Assembly (NCBI GenBank): GCA_946496415.1
Contig: CAMMGP010000085.1
Coordinates: forward strand, 1-5,913
DNA: 5,913 nt
Direction of reading: 5' to 3'
Source of the DNA: an uncultured Clostridia bacterium
Lineage (GTDB): Bacteria; Bacillota; Clostridia; Christensenellales; Aristaeellaceae
Shown: positions 1-5,513 of the stretch, in pieces
Numbering within the stretch: position 1 is the stretch's first letter
Layout: each line of letters opens with the position of its first letter
Translations under genes and position numbers: made by a program
Notes under the pieces: model-generated
What the model saw: the letters and a program-made list of their open reading frames with translations, nothing else
Told to the model about the DNA's origin: nothing
The model's database searches: none

Positions 1-101
1 ACGCTGTAGCGCATGGCCTCGCCGACAATGGGGCCGCCGCCGGGCAGAAGCTGATCAAGGCGCGCTTCCACGCGCGCGGCATATTCTTTGAGCGTCGTCA
101 T
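1..101 (-). CDS. ispA: Polyprenyl (farnesyl/geranyl) diphosphate synthase IspA, N-terminal fragment
   Basis: Only the first 33 codons are inside the window; the gene continues past position 1. The ATG at 101-99 overlaps the xseB stop as ATGA, and an SD (GAGG, 7 nt away, with a second GGAGGG further up) precedes it. The translation begins MTTLKEYAARVEARLDQLLP and reaches IVGEAMRYS, matching the start of IspA-type short-chain prenyl synthases, in which an EAMRYS-like segment precedes a GGKRLRP motif that lies outside this window. The enzyme condenses IPP with DMAPP and GPP to make farnesyl diphosphate for undecaprenyl and quinone synthesis. Position after xseB agrees with Firmicutes synteny, where dxs normally follows. 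The catalytic Asp-rich motifs cannot be checked here. Confidence 0.87.
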   Translation of the reverse strand, partial: MTTLKEYAARVEARLDQLLPGGGPIVGEAMRYS

Positions 102-316
102 GCGTCTTCCTCTCCCTCCAACGGCTCCTCGCCGCTTTCCGTAAGTACGCGGATGCGCCTGTCGCCTTCCTCCAGCAGCGCTTCCAGCCGTTTTTTCAGC
201 GCCATGCCGCGCTCAAAGGCCTGGAAGGACGCCTCCAGCGGCAGCGAGCCGCTTTCAAGGTCGCGCACCAGAGTCTCCAGCTCGTCCATCCCGGATTCAA
301 AGGTGAAGTTCTCCAT
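98..316 (-). CDS. xseB: Exodeoxyribonuclease VII small subunit XseB
   Basis: This is a 72-residue two-helix protein, the normal size for the non-catalytic small subunit of exonuclease VII. It shows the family pattern: FTFESGMDELETLVRDLESG (residues 4-23), then the LPLEASFQAFERGMALKKRL segment (25-44), and a terminal stretch LLEEGDRRIRVL before an acidic end. Several XseB copies coat the XseA helical region and are needed for activity. A GGAGG site 6 nt upstream supports the ATG at 316-314. The gene overlaps the end of xseA by 20 nt, and its TGA shares an ATGA with the ispA start, so subunit synthesis is probably coupled. Confidence 0.95.
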   Translation of the reverse strand: MENFTFESGMDELETLVRDLESGSLPLEASFQAFERGMALKKRLEALLEEGDRRIRVLTESGEEPLEGEEDA

Positions 317-1508
317 TCGTTACCTCCGCCGCGACGTTTCCGCCGCGCATATGCACTTCAATGGCGTCTCCCGCGCGCAGCGCGCCCGCTTCGGGGACAC
401 ACTTACCGTCCTTGAAGACCACGGCATAGCCGCGGCGCACCACGCCTTCGGGATCGAGGGCCGAAAGCGCGCGCGAAGCCAGCGACAGCCGCCGCTCCAT
501 GGCGTCGCGCTTTTTCATCAGCGCCACGGGCAGGCGCGCGACGAGCGCCGAAAGCGCCGCCTCCCGCCGCTCGATGAGCATGCGGCGCGGCATGGTCAAT
601 GCCGCCGAACCGGCCAGCGCCTGCAAGCGCGCGTGGCGCAACTGTTGCGCCCGCGTGAGCGCCGTCGTCAACTGCCGCGAAAGCGAATCGACCGATTGTT
701 TGAGTTCCGCCACCATCGGCACGGCCAACTCCGCGGCGTTGGAAGGCGTGGAGGCGCGCGCGTCGGCGGCGAAATCGGCGATGGTGAAATCCGTCTCGTG
801 GCCGACGCAGGAGATCACCGGAATGCGCGAGGCGACGATGGCCCGGGCGACGATCTCCTCGTTGAAGGGCCAGAGATCCTCGATGGAGCCGCCGCCGCGG
901 CCGACGAGGATCACGTCCGGACGCCCGTCCTCGTTGAGGCGCTCGATGGCGCGCACGATCTCCTCCGCCGCGCCCGCGCCCTGCACGGCGCAGGGGGCGA
1001 GCAGCACGCCCACGTTGGGATCGCGCCGCTTGGAAACGCGAATGATATCGCGAATGACCGCGCCCGAACGCGATGTGGCCACGCCGATCATTTTGGGCAG
1101 CAGCGGCAGTTCGCGCTTGCGCGCGGGATCGAAGAGGCCTTCCGCCGCCAGGGCTTTCTTCAGCGCCTCAAAGCGCAGGTAGAGGTCGCCCAGACCCGCC
1201 TGTTCCATGGCGTTGACGTAGAGCTGATAGCTGCCGCTCTGCACGAACACGGAGGCCGCGCCGTGCACGGTGACGCGCATGCCGTCCTCGGGGCGAAAGG
1301 TCAGCTGCGCCGCCTGCTGCCGCCAGAGCACGCACTGCACGCGCGAAGTTTCGTCCTTGAGGGCGAAGTAACAGTGGCCGCTTGTGTAGCGCTTGAAGCC
1401 GGAAACTTCGCCGCGCACCGTGACGGCGCGCAGCACCGGGTCGCCGGCCAGTTTGCGGCGCACGTACTCGTTGAGTTCTGTGACCGAGAGGGCCCACTTA
1501 TCATCCAT
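297..1508 (-). CDS. xseA: Exodeoxyribonuclease VII large subunit XseA
   Basis: This is the catalytic subunit of exonuclease VII, which degrades single-stranded DNA from both ends to acid-insoluble oligonucleotides in complex with several copies of XseB. Residues 1-100 form the N-terminal OB-fold DNA-binding domain: LSVTELNEYVRRKL, VRGEVSGFKRYTSGHCYFAL and QLYVNAME. The catalytic domain follows with IGVATSRSGAVIRDI (141-155), GRGGGSIEDLWPFNEE (203-218) and GHETDFTIADFAADARASTP (236-255). Residues about 265-345 are a charged helical region that in the family forms the coiled coil bound by XseB. The end contains the typical LDPEGVVRRGYAVV (351-364). At 403 residues it is shorter than the roughly 450 of E. 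coli or B. subtilis, apparently through a shorter helical region. The SD is weak (GGAAAAG, 4 nt away), so initiation probably relies on coupling to folD. Confidence 0.96.
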   Translation of the reverse strand: MDDKWALSVTELNEYVRRKLAGDPVLRAVTVRGEVSGFKRYTSGHCYFALKDETSRVQCVLWRQQAAQLTFRPEDGMRVTVHGAASVFVQSGSYQLYVNAMEQAGLGDLYLRFEALKKALAAEGLFDPARKRELPLLPKMIGVATSRSGAVIRDIIRVSKRRDPNVGVLLAPCAVQGAGAAEEIVRAIERLNEDGRPDVILVGRGGGSIEDLWPFNEEIVARAIVASRIPVISCVGHETDFTIADFAADARASTPSNAAELAVPMVAELKQSVDSLSRQLTTALTRAQQLRHARLQALAGSAALTMPRRMLIERREAALSALVARLPVALMKKRDAMERRLSLASRALSALDPEGVVRRGYAVVFKDGKCVPEAGALRAGDAIEVHMRGGNVAAEVTNGELHL

Positions 1509-2349
1509 GCCGCTTTTCCGCCGCGAGGATGGCGTTTTGCATCAGCATGGCGATGGTCATCGGCCCCACGCCGCCGGGAACGGGGGTGATGGCGCCGGCG
1601 ACCGGTTCGGCGCTGGCAAAATCCACGTCGCCCATCAGTTTGCCGTTGTCCAGGCGATTGATGCCCACGTCGATGACTGCCGCGCCGGGCTTGATCATCT
1701 CGCCGGTGATCATGCCGGGGCGGCCCACCGCGGCCACGAGTATGTCCGCGTCGCGGGTGAAGCGCGCCAGATCCTTCGTGCGCGAATGGCAGACGGTGAC
1801 GGTGCAGTGCTCATTGAGCAGCAGCATGGCCATGGGCTTGCCGACGATGTTCGAGCGGCCCACCACCACGGCGTGCTTGCCGGAAAACTCCACGCCTGCG
1901 CGGCGCAGAAGTTCCATGCAGCCGGCGGGCGTACAGGGCAGAACGGAAGTTTGGCCCGTGAAGAGGCGGCCGGCGTTGACCACGTGGAAGCCGTCGGCGT
2001 CCTTTTCCGGAGCGATCTCCGCCAAAACGCGCGCCTCATTGATGTGTTTGGGCAGGGGCAGCTGCACCAGCATCGCGTCCACCGCCGGATCGGCGTTGAG
2101 GGCGCGGATCTGGGCGATGAGTTCTTCTTCCGTCACGCTCTCGGGAAAGAGCAGTTCGCGCGACTCGATGCCGATTTCCTCGCAAGCGCGCTTTTTGTTG
2201 CGCACGTAGATCTTGCTGGCAGGATCGTCGCCCGCCAGCAGCACCGCCAAGCAGGGGATGGTGCCGTCTTTGCGCAGGGCCTCTGCCCGCGTCTTCAGTT
2301 CCGCGCGGATCTCCGCCGCGACCTGTTTACCGTTCAGAATCGTTGCCAT
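1501..2349 (-). CDS. folD: Bifunctional methylenetetrahydrofolate dehydrogenase / methenyltetrahydrofolate cyclohydrolase FolD
   Basis: FolD interconverts 5,10-methylene-, 5,10-methenyl- and 10-formyl-tetrahydrofolate in the cytoplasm, using NADP, and supplies one-carbon units for purines and formyl-Met. The 282-residue length is normal. Family motifs are all visible: SKIYVRNKKRACEEIGI (residues 45-61) with the active-site Tyr48 and Lys52, QLPLP (96-100), KDADGFH (116-122), PCTPAG (138-143), the dinucleotide-binding VVVGRSNIVGKPMAMLL (161-177), and TPVPGGVGPMT near the C-terminus (255-265). No key residue appears lost. The start has the SD GGGAGG 9 nt upstream. It lies inside the end of the TsaD-like gene (23-nt overlap), and the stop overlaps the xseA start by 8 nt, so translation is probably coupled on both sides. 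Confidence 0.97.
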   Translation of the reverse strand: MATILNGKQVAAEIRAELKTRAEALRKDGTIPCLAVLLAGDDPASKIYVRNKKRACEEIGIESRELLFPESVTEEELIAQIRALNADPAVDAMLVQLPLPKHINEARVLAEIAPEKDADGFHVVNAGRLFTGQTSVLPCTPAGCMELLRRAGVEFSGKHAVVVGRSNIVGKPMAMLLLNEHCTVTVCHSRTKDLARFTRDADILVAAVGRPGMITGEMIKPGAAVIDVGINRLDNGKLMGDVDFASAEPVAGAITPVPGGVGPMTIAMLMQNAILAAEKRHG

Positions 2350-3280
2350 GGATGTATTCCTCCCAACCGATGAGCGCCACGCCGCAGGCGTTGTCGCCCG
2401 ACATTTCCGGTCTTCCCCAGTGCGCCCGCACGGGGCAGTTCAATCTTTGCAGGCGCGCGGGCAAAAGTTCGCGCAAAAGCGCCGAGGAGGCCACGCCCCC
2501 GGAGATCAGCGCCGCGCCGAGGCGGGTTTTTCCATAGGCCCACCCAATGAGCCAGGCCACCGCGCGGGCGAGATAGGAATAGACCTCCGCGGCCACGTCC
2601 TCTTTGGCGGCGCCGGCATCCAGCATGCGCATGGCCTGCGCCTCGGCCCCGGAGAAGGAGACTTCCCCCTCCCGGTGCGAAAGCGGGAAGGCGCTTTTTG
2701 CCGCGCCCTGCCGCGCCAGCTTTTCCAGCGCCGGGCCCGCCGGGAAGGAAAGGCCCATGCGCACGCCCACGCGGTCGACGAGTTGGCCGGCGTGCAGATC
2801 GTTGGAGCCGCCGAGAAGTTCAATCTTCAGGCCTGAGCGCACATGCAGCACTTCCGTGGTGCCCCCGGAGAGGTGCAGGGCGAGAAATTCCTCCGGCAGT
2901 GCTCCCGCGCCCTCCATGGCGGCACGCACATGGCCCTGCTGGTGGCTCGTCTCGTAAAAAGGCACGCGCAGCGCGGCGGCGACGGCGCGGGCAAAGCCCG
3001 TTCCCGCCGTGAACACCGGCATGTAGGAGCCCTCCGCGTCGCGCGGACGGGCGCTGGCGCAGACGCAGGCGATCTGCGCCTCCCCCGCCTCCATGAACAT
3101 GTCCTCCATCAGCGCGGGCAGGCGCTGCACATGCTGGAACAGGGCCTCGGACTGCCGAAGGCCCCGCGCGCCCTGCGCCACGTCGAGGAGCCGGCGGCGG
3201 CTGCAGAGCACGCCCGTCTCCCCCGCCAGCGCCACGGAGGTGGTATAGCAGCTGGTGTCTACGCCCAGAGCGCACTTCAT
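2327..3280 (-). CDS. TsaD/Kae1-like (peptidase M22 family) ASKHA-fold protein, divergent paralogue
   Basis: This 317-residue protein shows the Kae1/TsaD signatures in order. There is an N-terminal nucleotide-fold strand with GVDTSCYTTSVAL (6-18), then the metal-binding H-x3-H as SHQQGH (His113 and His117), and LHLSGGTTEV (135-144). LVDRVGVRMGLSFPAGPALE follows (167-186), then VSFSGAE (207-213), ALISGGVASSALLRELL (257-273) and GDNACGVAL (295-303), whose Asp296 matches the third metal ligand. True TsaD makes the threonylcarbamoyl modification t6A on tRNA with TsaB, TsaE and TsaC, and usually begins with an SSCDET motif. Here the D-E pair is replaced by Y-T, and the protein is slightly short. 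It is therefore more likely the clostridial paralogue found beside nusB and xseA than the t6A enzyme itself; its function is unknown. The older name O-sialoglycoprotein endopeptidase should not be taken literally. An SD (AAGGAG, 9 nt away) and the 4-nt overlap with nusB support the start. It overlaps folD by 23 nt. Confidence 0.85.
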   Translation of the reverse strand: MKCALGVDTSCYTTSVALAGETGVLCSRRRLLDVAQGARGLRQSEALFQHVQRLPALMEDMFMEAGEAQIACVCASARPRDAEGSYMPVFTAGTGFARAVAAALRVPFYETSHQQGHVRAAMEGAGALPEEFLALHLSGGTTEVLHVRSGLKIELLGGSNDLHAGQLVDRVGVRMGLSFPAGPALEKLARQGAAKSAFPLSHREGEVSFSGAEAQAMRMLDAGAAKEDVAAEVYSYLARAVAWLIGWAYGKTRLGAALISGGVASSALLRELLPARLQRLNCPVRAHWGRPEMSGDNACGVALIGWEEYIHGNDSER

Positions 3281-3675
3281 TGCGCCAGGCTCCTTGAGAT
3301 GCTGCCGAGCACGCCGTGCACGAACTGCGGCGATTTTTCGCCGGAGTATTGCCGCGCCATCTCCACGGCCTCGTTGATGACCACGGCCTGCGGGGTCTTG
3401 CCATGCATGAGTTCACAGGTCGCCAAGCGCAGGATCGCCAGATCGACGCGGGAGATGCGCTCCAGCTTCCAGCCGCAGGCGTTTTCCTCGATGCGATGGT
3501 CGATCTCGGCGGCGTTTTCCACCACGCCGCTGAACATGCGCTCCATGAAGGCGCTCTCCTCTTCGCCGGGCTGCACGCCCAGAAGGTCGATGCGCGTATC
3601 TTCGCCGCCTTCGCCGCCCATTTCCCATTCGTAGATCAATTTCATGGCGTGCGTGCGCGCCGTGACTCGGTTCAT
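3277..3675 (-). CDS. nusB: Transcription antitermination factor NusB
   Basis: This is a 132-residue all-helical NusB-family protein of normal length. The usual landmarks are present: the N-terminal MNRVTARTHAMKLIYEWEM (residues 1-19), the middle helix ISRVDLAILRLATCELM (74-90), PQAVVINEAVEMARQYS (95-111), and the closing FVHGVLGSI (118-126). NusB pairs with NusE (ribosomal protein S10), binds the boxA element of rRNA leader transcripts, and prevents premature termination during rRNA synthesis. The start was placed at 3675 because of the SD at 3690-3684; an in-frame upstream ATG at 3756 would add a non-homologous extension. Its TGA stop overlaps the ATG of the next gene in an ATGA arrangement, indicating translational coupling. 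The unusual hairpin immediately upstream could influence nusB expression. Confidence 0.95.
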   Translation of the reverse strand: MNRVTARTHAMKLIYEWEMGGEGGEDTRIDLLGVQPGEEESAFMERMFSGVVENAAEIDHRIEENACGWKLERISRVDLAILRLATCELMHGKTPQAVVINEAVEMARQYSGEKSPQFVHGVLGSISRSLAQ

Positions 3676-3683
3676 CTTTCCCG

Positions 3684-3690
3684 CTCCTTT
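3684..3690 (-). promoter_or_regulatory. Ribosome binding site that sets the nusB start
   Basis: AAAGGAG lies 8 nt upstream of the ATG at 3675-3673. The frame is open further upstream to an ATG at 3756, but that start has no comparable SD. It would also add 27 residues encoded largely by the hairpin region, with no resemblance to NusB. The start at 3675 is therefore preferred. Confidence 0.88.
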
Positions 3691-3698
3691 TGACACAA

Positions 3699-3735
3699 GC
3701 ATTGCGGTGGCGCGTATCCCGCGCCGCCGCAATGC
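3699..3735. other. Long inverted repeat (16-bp arms, 5-nt loop) upstream of nusB
   Basis: The arms are GCATTGCGGTGGCGCG (3699-3714) and CGCGCCGCCGCAATGC (3720-3735) around TATCC. Fifteen of 16 positions are Watson-Crick. The remaining one (3708/3726) is an A-C mismatch in minus-strand RNA but a G-U pair in plus-strand RNA. On the minus strand it is followed by UUGUGUC, not a real U-tract, and lies 8 nt before the nusB SD. On the plus strand it is followed by GATTTTATG. It is therefore not a standard terminator for the operon. An mRNA processing or stability element, a leaky attenuator before nusB, or a terminator of antisense transcription all remain possible. Confidence 0.75.
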
Positions 3736-3756
3736 GATTTTATGGGTCTGATCCAA

Positions 3757-4686
3757 TCAATTTTTGGCCTTGGCGTCCTCGTCTGTTTTCGTTTCGCCGT
3801 CAGAGGGCGTGAACAGCGCTTCTTCCGCCTCGTCTTCATCCTCGTCTTCGTCCTCGTCATCGTCGAAAACGAGGACGTTTTCTGCATACGCTTCGTCCGC
3901 TTTGGGCGCGTCCTCTTCCGGAGCATCCGCCTGCGGCGCTTCATCCAGCGGCGCGAAGCTGCCCGTCCAGTCCTCCTCGCGCGTCTCCGGTTGTTCGGAA
4001 GCATCGTCCACATCCGCGCCGGCGCTCACGGGGACTTCGACCACGGGCTCGGCGGCTTCCTGCGCGGCGACAGCCTCGACGCTCGCATCCTTCTCCCTAC
4101 GCCCAAGCTTCCAGCGCGGCTTTTTCCACTCAGGCTTGACATCCGCGCCGGCGAGGGAACTGACGACGATCTCCACATCGCGCACGGCTACGCCGCAGTT
4201 GGACTCGATGCTGGTGCGGATCGCCTTTTGCATGTTCTTGGTGACGGTGGGCACGTGCGCGTTGGCTTTGAGCGTAAGATCGACGGTCACGCTGACTTCC
4301 TCGCCCTCGTTGGAAACGCCGATCTTCATCTCCTTGACGTCCGGCACGCGGCCAATCGCCTGCCGCGCCATCTGCGAAAGCGCCGTCAGGGACATGTGCA
4401 CCTGCGCGCCGTCCTCAGAATTGACGGTGATAAACGACGCCGGCACGCGCTTTTTGTTCCTGCCGAAGATCATCATCACCATATAGGCGCTCAAAAGCAC
4501 GACGATCGCCGTCAACCCGAGGCCGATGAGCACGGAGAGGAAATGCCCCGCCGTATGCTCGAGGCCCGCGAACATGCCGCCGAGCAGATCCACGCCAAAG
4601 GATCGCAGCGCCATGCACACGGCAAAGGCCAACGCGATCAGCACGTAGAGAAACATCAGGACCTTGTCCCAAAAACTCGTCTTCAT
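3757..4686 (-). CDS. amaP: AmaP-like alkaline shock response membrane anchor protein with Asp23-like domain and acidic tail
   Basis: This is a 309-residue protein. Two hydrophobic segments, about residues 8-28 and 50-75, form an N-terminal membrane hairpin with no cleavable signal. The basic GRNKKR right after the second helix suggests that the rest is cytoplasmic. Residues 82-180 look like a divergent Asp23 domain: strand ASFITVNSEDGAQVHMS, a helix TALSQMARQAIGRV, strand EEVSVTVDLTLK, and VRDVEIVVSSLAG at the end. A basic, Trp-containing segment follows (KPEWKKPRWKLGRREK, 184-199). After it comes an acidic low-complexity tail to residue 309, including DDDEDEDEDEDE at 275-286. S. aureus AmaP anchors Asp23 to the membrane, and the adjacency to asp23 supports the same pairing here. 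The separate acidic tail is longer than I expect for the family. The membrane topology is inferred from hydrophobicity. Confidence 0.85.
   Translation of the reverse strand: MKTSFWDKVLMFLYVLIALAFAVCMALRSFGVDLLGGMFAGLEHTAGHFLSVLIGLGLTAIVVLLSAYMVMMIFGRNKKRVPASFITVNSEDGAQVHMSLTALSQMARQAIGRVPDVKEMKIGVSNEGEEVSVTVDLTLKANAHVPTVTKNMQKAIRTSIESNCGVAVRDVEIVVSSLAGADVKPEWKKPRWKLGRREKDASVEAVAAQEAAEPVVEVPVSAGADVDDASEQPETREEDWTGSFAPLDEAPQADAPEEDAPKADEAYAENVLVFDDDEDEDEDEDEAEEALFTPSDGETKTDEDAKAKN
3832..3864 (-). repeat. Low-complexity Asp/Glu codon tract in amaP
   Basis: On the plus strand the tract is built of near-repeated hexamers of the type GTCTTC, ATCCTC and GTCCTC. On the minus strand it encodes alternating Asp and Glu (residues 275-285). 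Such tracts can change length by slippage. Here all units are multiples of three bases, so length changes would keep the frame. Confidence 0.7.
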
Positions 4687-4690
4687 GGGG

Positions 4691-4703
4691 CCTCCTTTCC
4701 TCC
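4691..4703 (-). promoter_or_regulatory. Tandem Shine-Dalgarno sites of amaP
   Basis: The minus strand reads GGAGGAAAGGAGG, two SD cores separated by AAA. The nearer one ends only 4 nt before the ATG at 4686-4684, which is short, while the farther one is 12 nt away. Together they support this start over internal Met11, which would cut into the first membrane helix. Confidence 0.75.
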
Positions 4704-4707
4704 CGCA

Positions 4708-4728
4708 GCGCCGGATGCGCGCCGGCGC
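4708..4728 (-). other. Perfect 7-bp GC hairpin just upstream of the amaP ribosome site
   Basis: The inverted repeat GCGCCGG (4708-4714) / CCGGCGC (4722-4728) is perfect, with a 7-nt loop, and a flanking G-U pair extends it in the minus-strand RNA. It ends 4 nt before the tandem GGAGG sites of amaP. No U-run follows it, so it is not an intrinsic terminator. It could stabilise a processed mRNA or affect access of ribosomes to amaP. Chance formation in such GC-rich DNA is possible. Confidence 0.45.
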
Positions 4729-4745
4729 CCGCAGGCATTGCGCCG

Positions 4746-4766
4746 AAAACCGGACCGCCCGGCTTT
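4746..4766 (-). other. Weak terminator-like hairpin at the asp23 stop codon
   Basis: The minus-strand RNA can form an 8-pair stem, AAAGCCGG with CCGGUUUU around a GCGGU loop (four G-C, three A-U and one G-U pair). It starts inside the TAA stop codon of asp23. The U-run is only four bases and lies within the stem rather than after it, so this is at best a leaky terminator or a 3'-end stabiliser. The downstream genes must be transcribed through it from the asp23 promoter. Confidence 0.3.
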
Positions 4767-5487
4767 ACAGCGAATGTTCTTCCTCGTCCGCTTCGGTATC
4801 TTCGCCTTCGCTCTCGCCAGGCAGATCGCTGAGGTCGGCGGGGTCGATGGGCTCCATGTCCTCCGCCTCGTCGACGTCGTCTTCCTCGTCCGCGTCCTCC
4901 TCGACGATCTCCTCCTCGGGCAGATCGCTGAGGTCGTCGTCGTCCAGTTCAAGATCGTCGTCCTCGTCCGTTTCCGGCGCGGCGGCTTCCGTCTCCGCGC
5001 TTTCATCGGCCTTGGAACCGGAGGGTTCCTCCTGCGCTTCCTGCTCGCGCATGCTGTTTTCCAGCAGCTTCTGCTGGTGCTCCTTGAGTTCCTGCGCGGC
5101 GCGGTTCTCGCGCTCAAAGCTGACGGCCTGCACATGCACGTCCACATTGCGCACGTCCAGTCCGCTCATCGTTTCGATGGCCTTCTTGACGTTTTCCTGA
5201 ATGCTCTTGGCAACGTCGGGAATGGGAGAACCGTATTCGACGACGATGGTGACGTCCACGGCCACCGTGCCGCCGTTGATATCCACGCGCACGCCCTTGG
5301 TGAAGTTGCGGGTGGATTTGCGGGTAAACATATCGGCCAGACCGGTCGAGACGCTGGCCATGCTCGCCACGCCTTCGACTTCCTGCGCCGCCAGACCCGC
5401 GATGGTCTCGACCACGCCGGTGGCAAAGGATACGCTGCCGTCCGGGTTCTCGTCGAGCTTGACGTCCGACGGATAATTGTCGCTCAT
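4765..5487 (-). CDS. asp23: Asp23/Gls24 family envelope stress protein with long acidic C-terminal tail
   Basis: This is a 240-residue soluble protein with no signal peptide or membrane segment. Residues 17-124 form the Asp23/Gls24 domain. It opens GSVSFATGVVETIAGLAAQE, followed by VEGVASM, the strand GVRVDINGGTVAVDVTIVVE, then PIPDVAKSIQENVKKAIE and the end strand VRNVDVHVQAVSF. Residues 125-150 look like a charged helix. Residues 151-240 are an extremely Asp/Glu-rich, probably disordered tail in which DLSDLP occurs twice (185-190 and 218-223). Typical Asp23/YqhY proteins are about 130-170 residues, so the tail is an extension. In Staphylococcus aureus Asp23 is held at the membrane by AmaP, and an AmaP-like gene follows here. 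The B. subtilis counterpart at this locus is YqhY, genetically linked to acetyl-CoA carboxylase. The molecular activity is not established. The start is fixed by the strong SD. The symbol is a family name. Confidence 0.92.
   Translation of the reverse strand: MSDNYPSDVKLDENPDGSVSFATGVVETIAGLAAQEVEGVASMASVSTGLADMFTRKSTRNFTKGVRVDINGGTVAVDVTIVVEYGSPIPDVAKSIQENVKKAIETMSGLDVRNVDVHVQAVSFERENRAAQELKEHQQKLLENSMREQEAQEEPSGSKADESAETEAAAPETDEDDDLELDDDDLSDLPEEEIVEEDADEEDDVDEAEDMEPIDPADLSDLPGESEGEDTEADEEEHSL
4820..4936 (-). repeat. 18-bp direct repeat encoding a duplicated DLSDLP motif
   Basis: GGCAGATCGCTGAGGTCG (as read on the plus strand) occurs at 4820-4837 and again at 4919-4936. The offset is 99 bp, exactly 33 codons, so both copies are read in the same frame of asp23 and encode DLSDLP at residues 218-223 and 185-190. 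The codons are identical in both copies, which suggests a fairly recent internal duplication or selection on the motif. The sequence between the copies is also acidic but not obviously repeated. Confidence 0.8.
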
Positions 5488-5495
5488 ATCGCAGA

Positions 5496-5503
5496 CCTCC
5501 TTT
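5496..5503 (-). promoter_or_regulatory. Strong ribosome binding site of asp23
   Basis: AAAGGAGG lies 8 nt upstream of the ATG at 5487-5485, an optimal core and spacing. It fixes the asp23 start. It also lies immediately downstream of the predicted transcription start, so the mRNA would have a minimal leader and no room for a riboswitch. Confidence 0.9.
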
Positions 5504-5513
5504 ATCTCTCACC

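Noticed and set aside
153..1589. Plus-strand open frame of 478 codons opposite xseA, xseB and the end of folD
   Set aside because: It has a low-complexity Arg/Ala/His composition with no family resemblance and lies opposite well-supported genes. It is explained by GC bias at third positions of the real genes.
3690..3695. Plus-strand TTGACA resembling a -35 box upstream of the hairpin
   Set aside because: The base run 17 nt downstream lies in the GC-rich hairpin and does not resemble TATAAT, and no plus-strand gene follows.
3676..3756. N-terminal extension of nusB to the ATG at 3756
   Set aside because: The extra 27 residues are translated largely from the inverted repeat, do not resemble NusB, and lack an SD. 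The ATG at 3675 has an SD with 8-nt spacing and starts exactly at the conserved NusB N-terminus.
3738..3767. Possible internal promoter for nusB (TAAAAT with TTGATT upstream)
   Set aside because: The spacing between the two boxes is only 12 nt, and no -35-like hexamer occurs at 16-18 nt.
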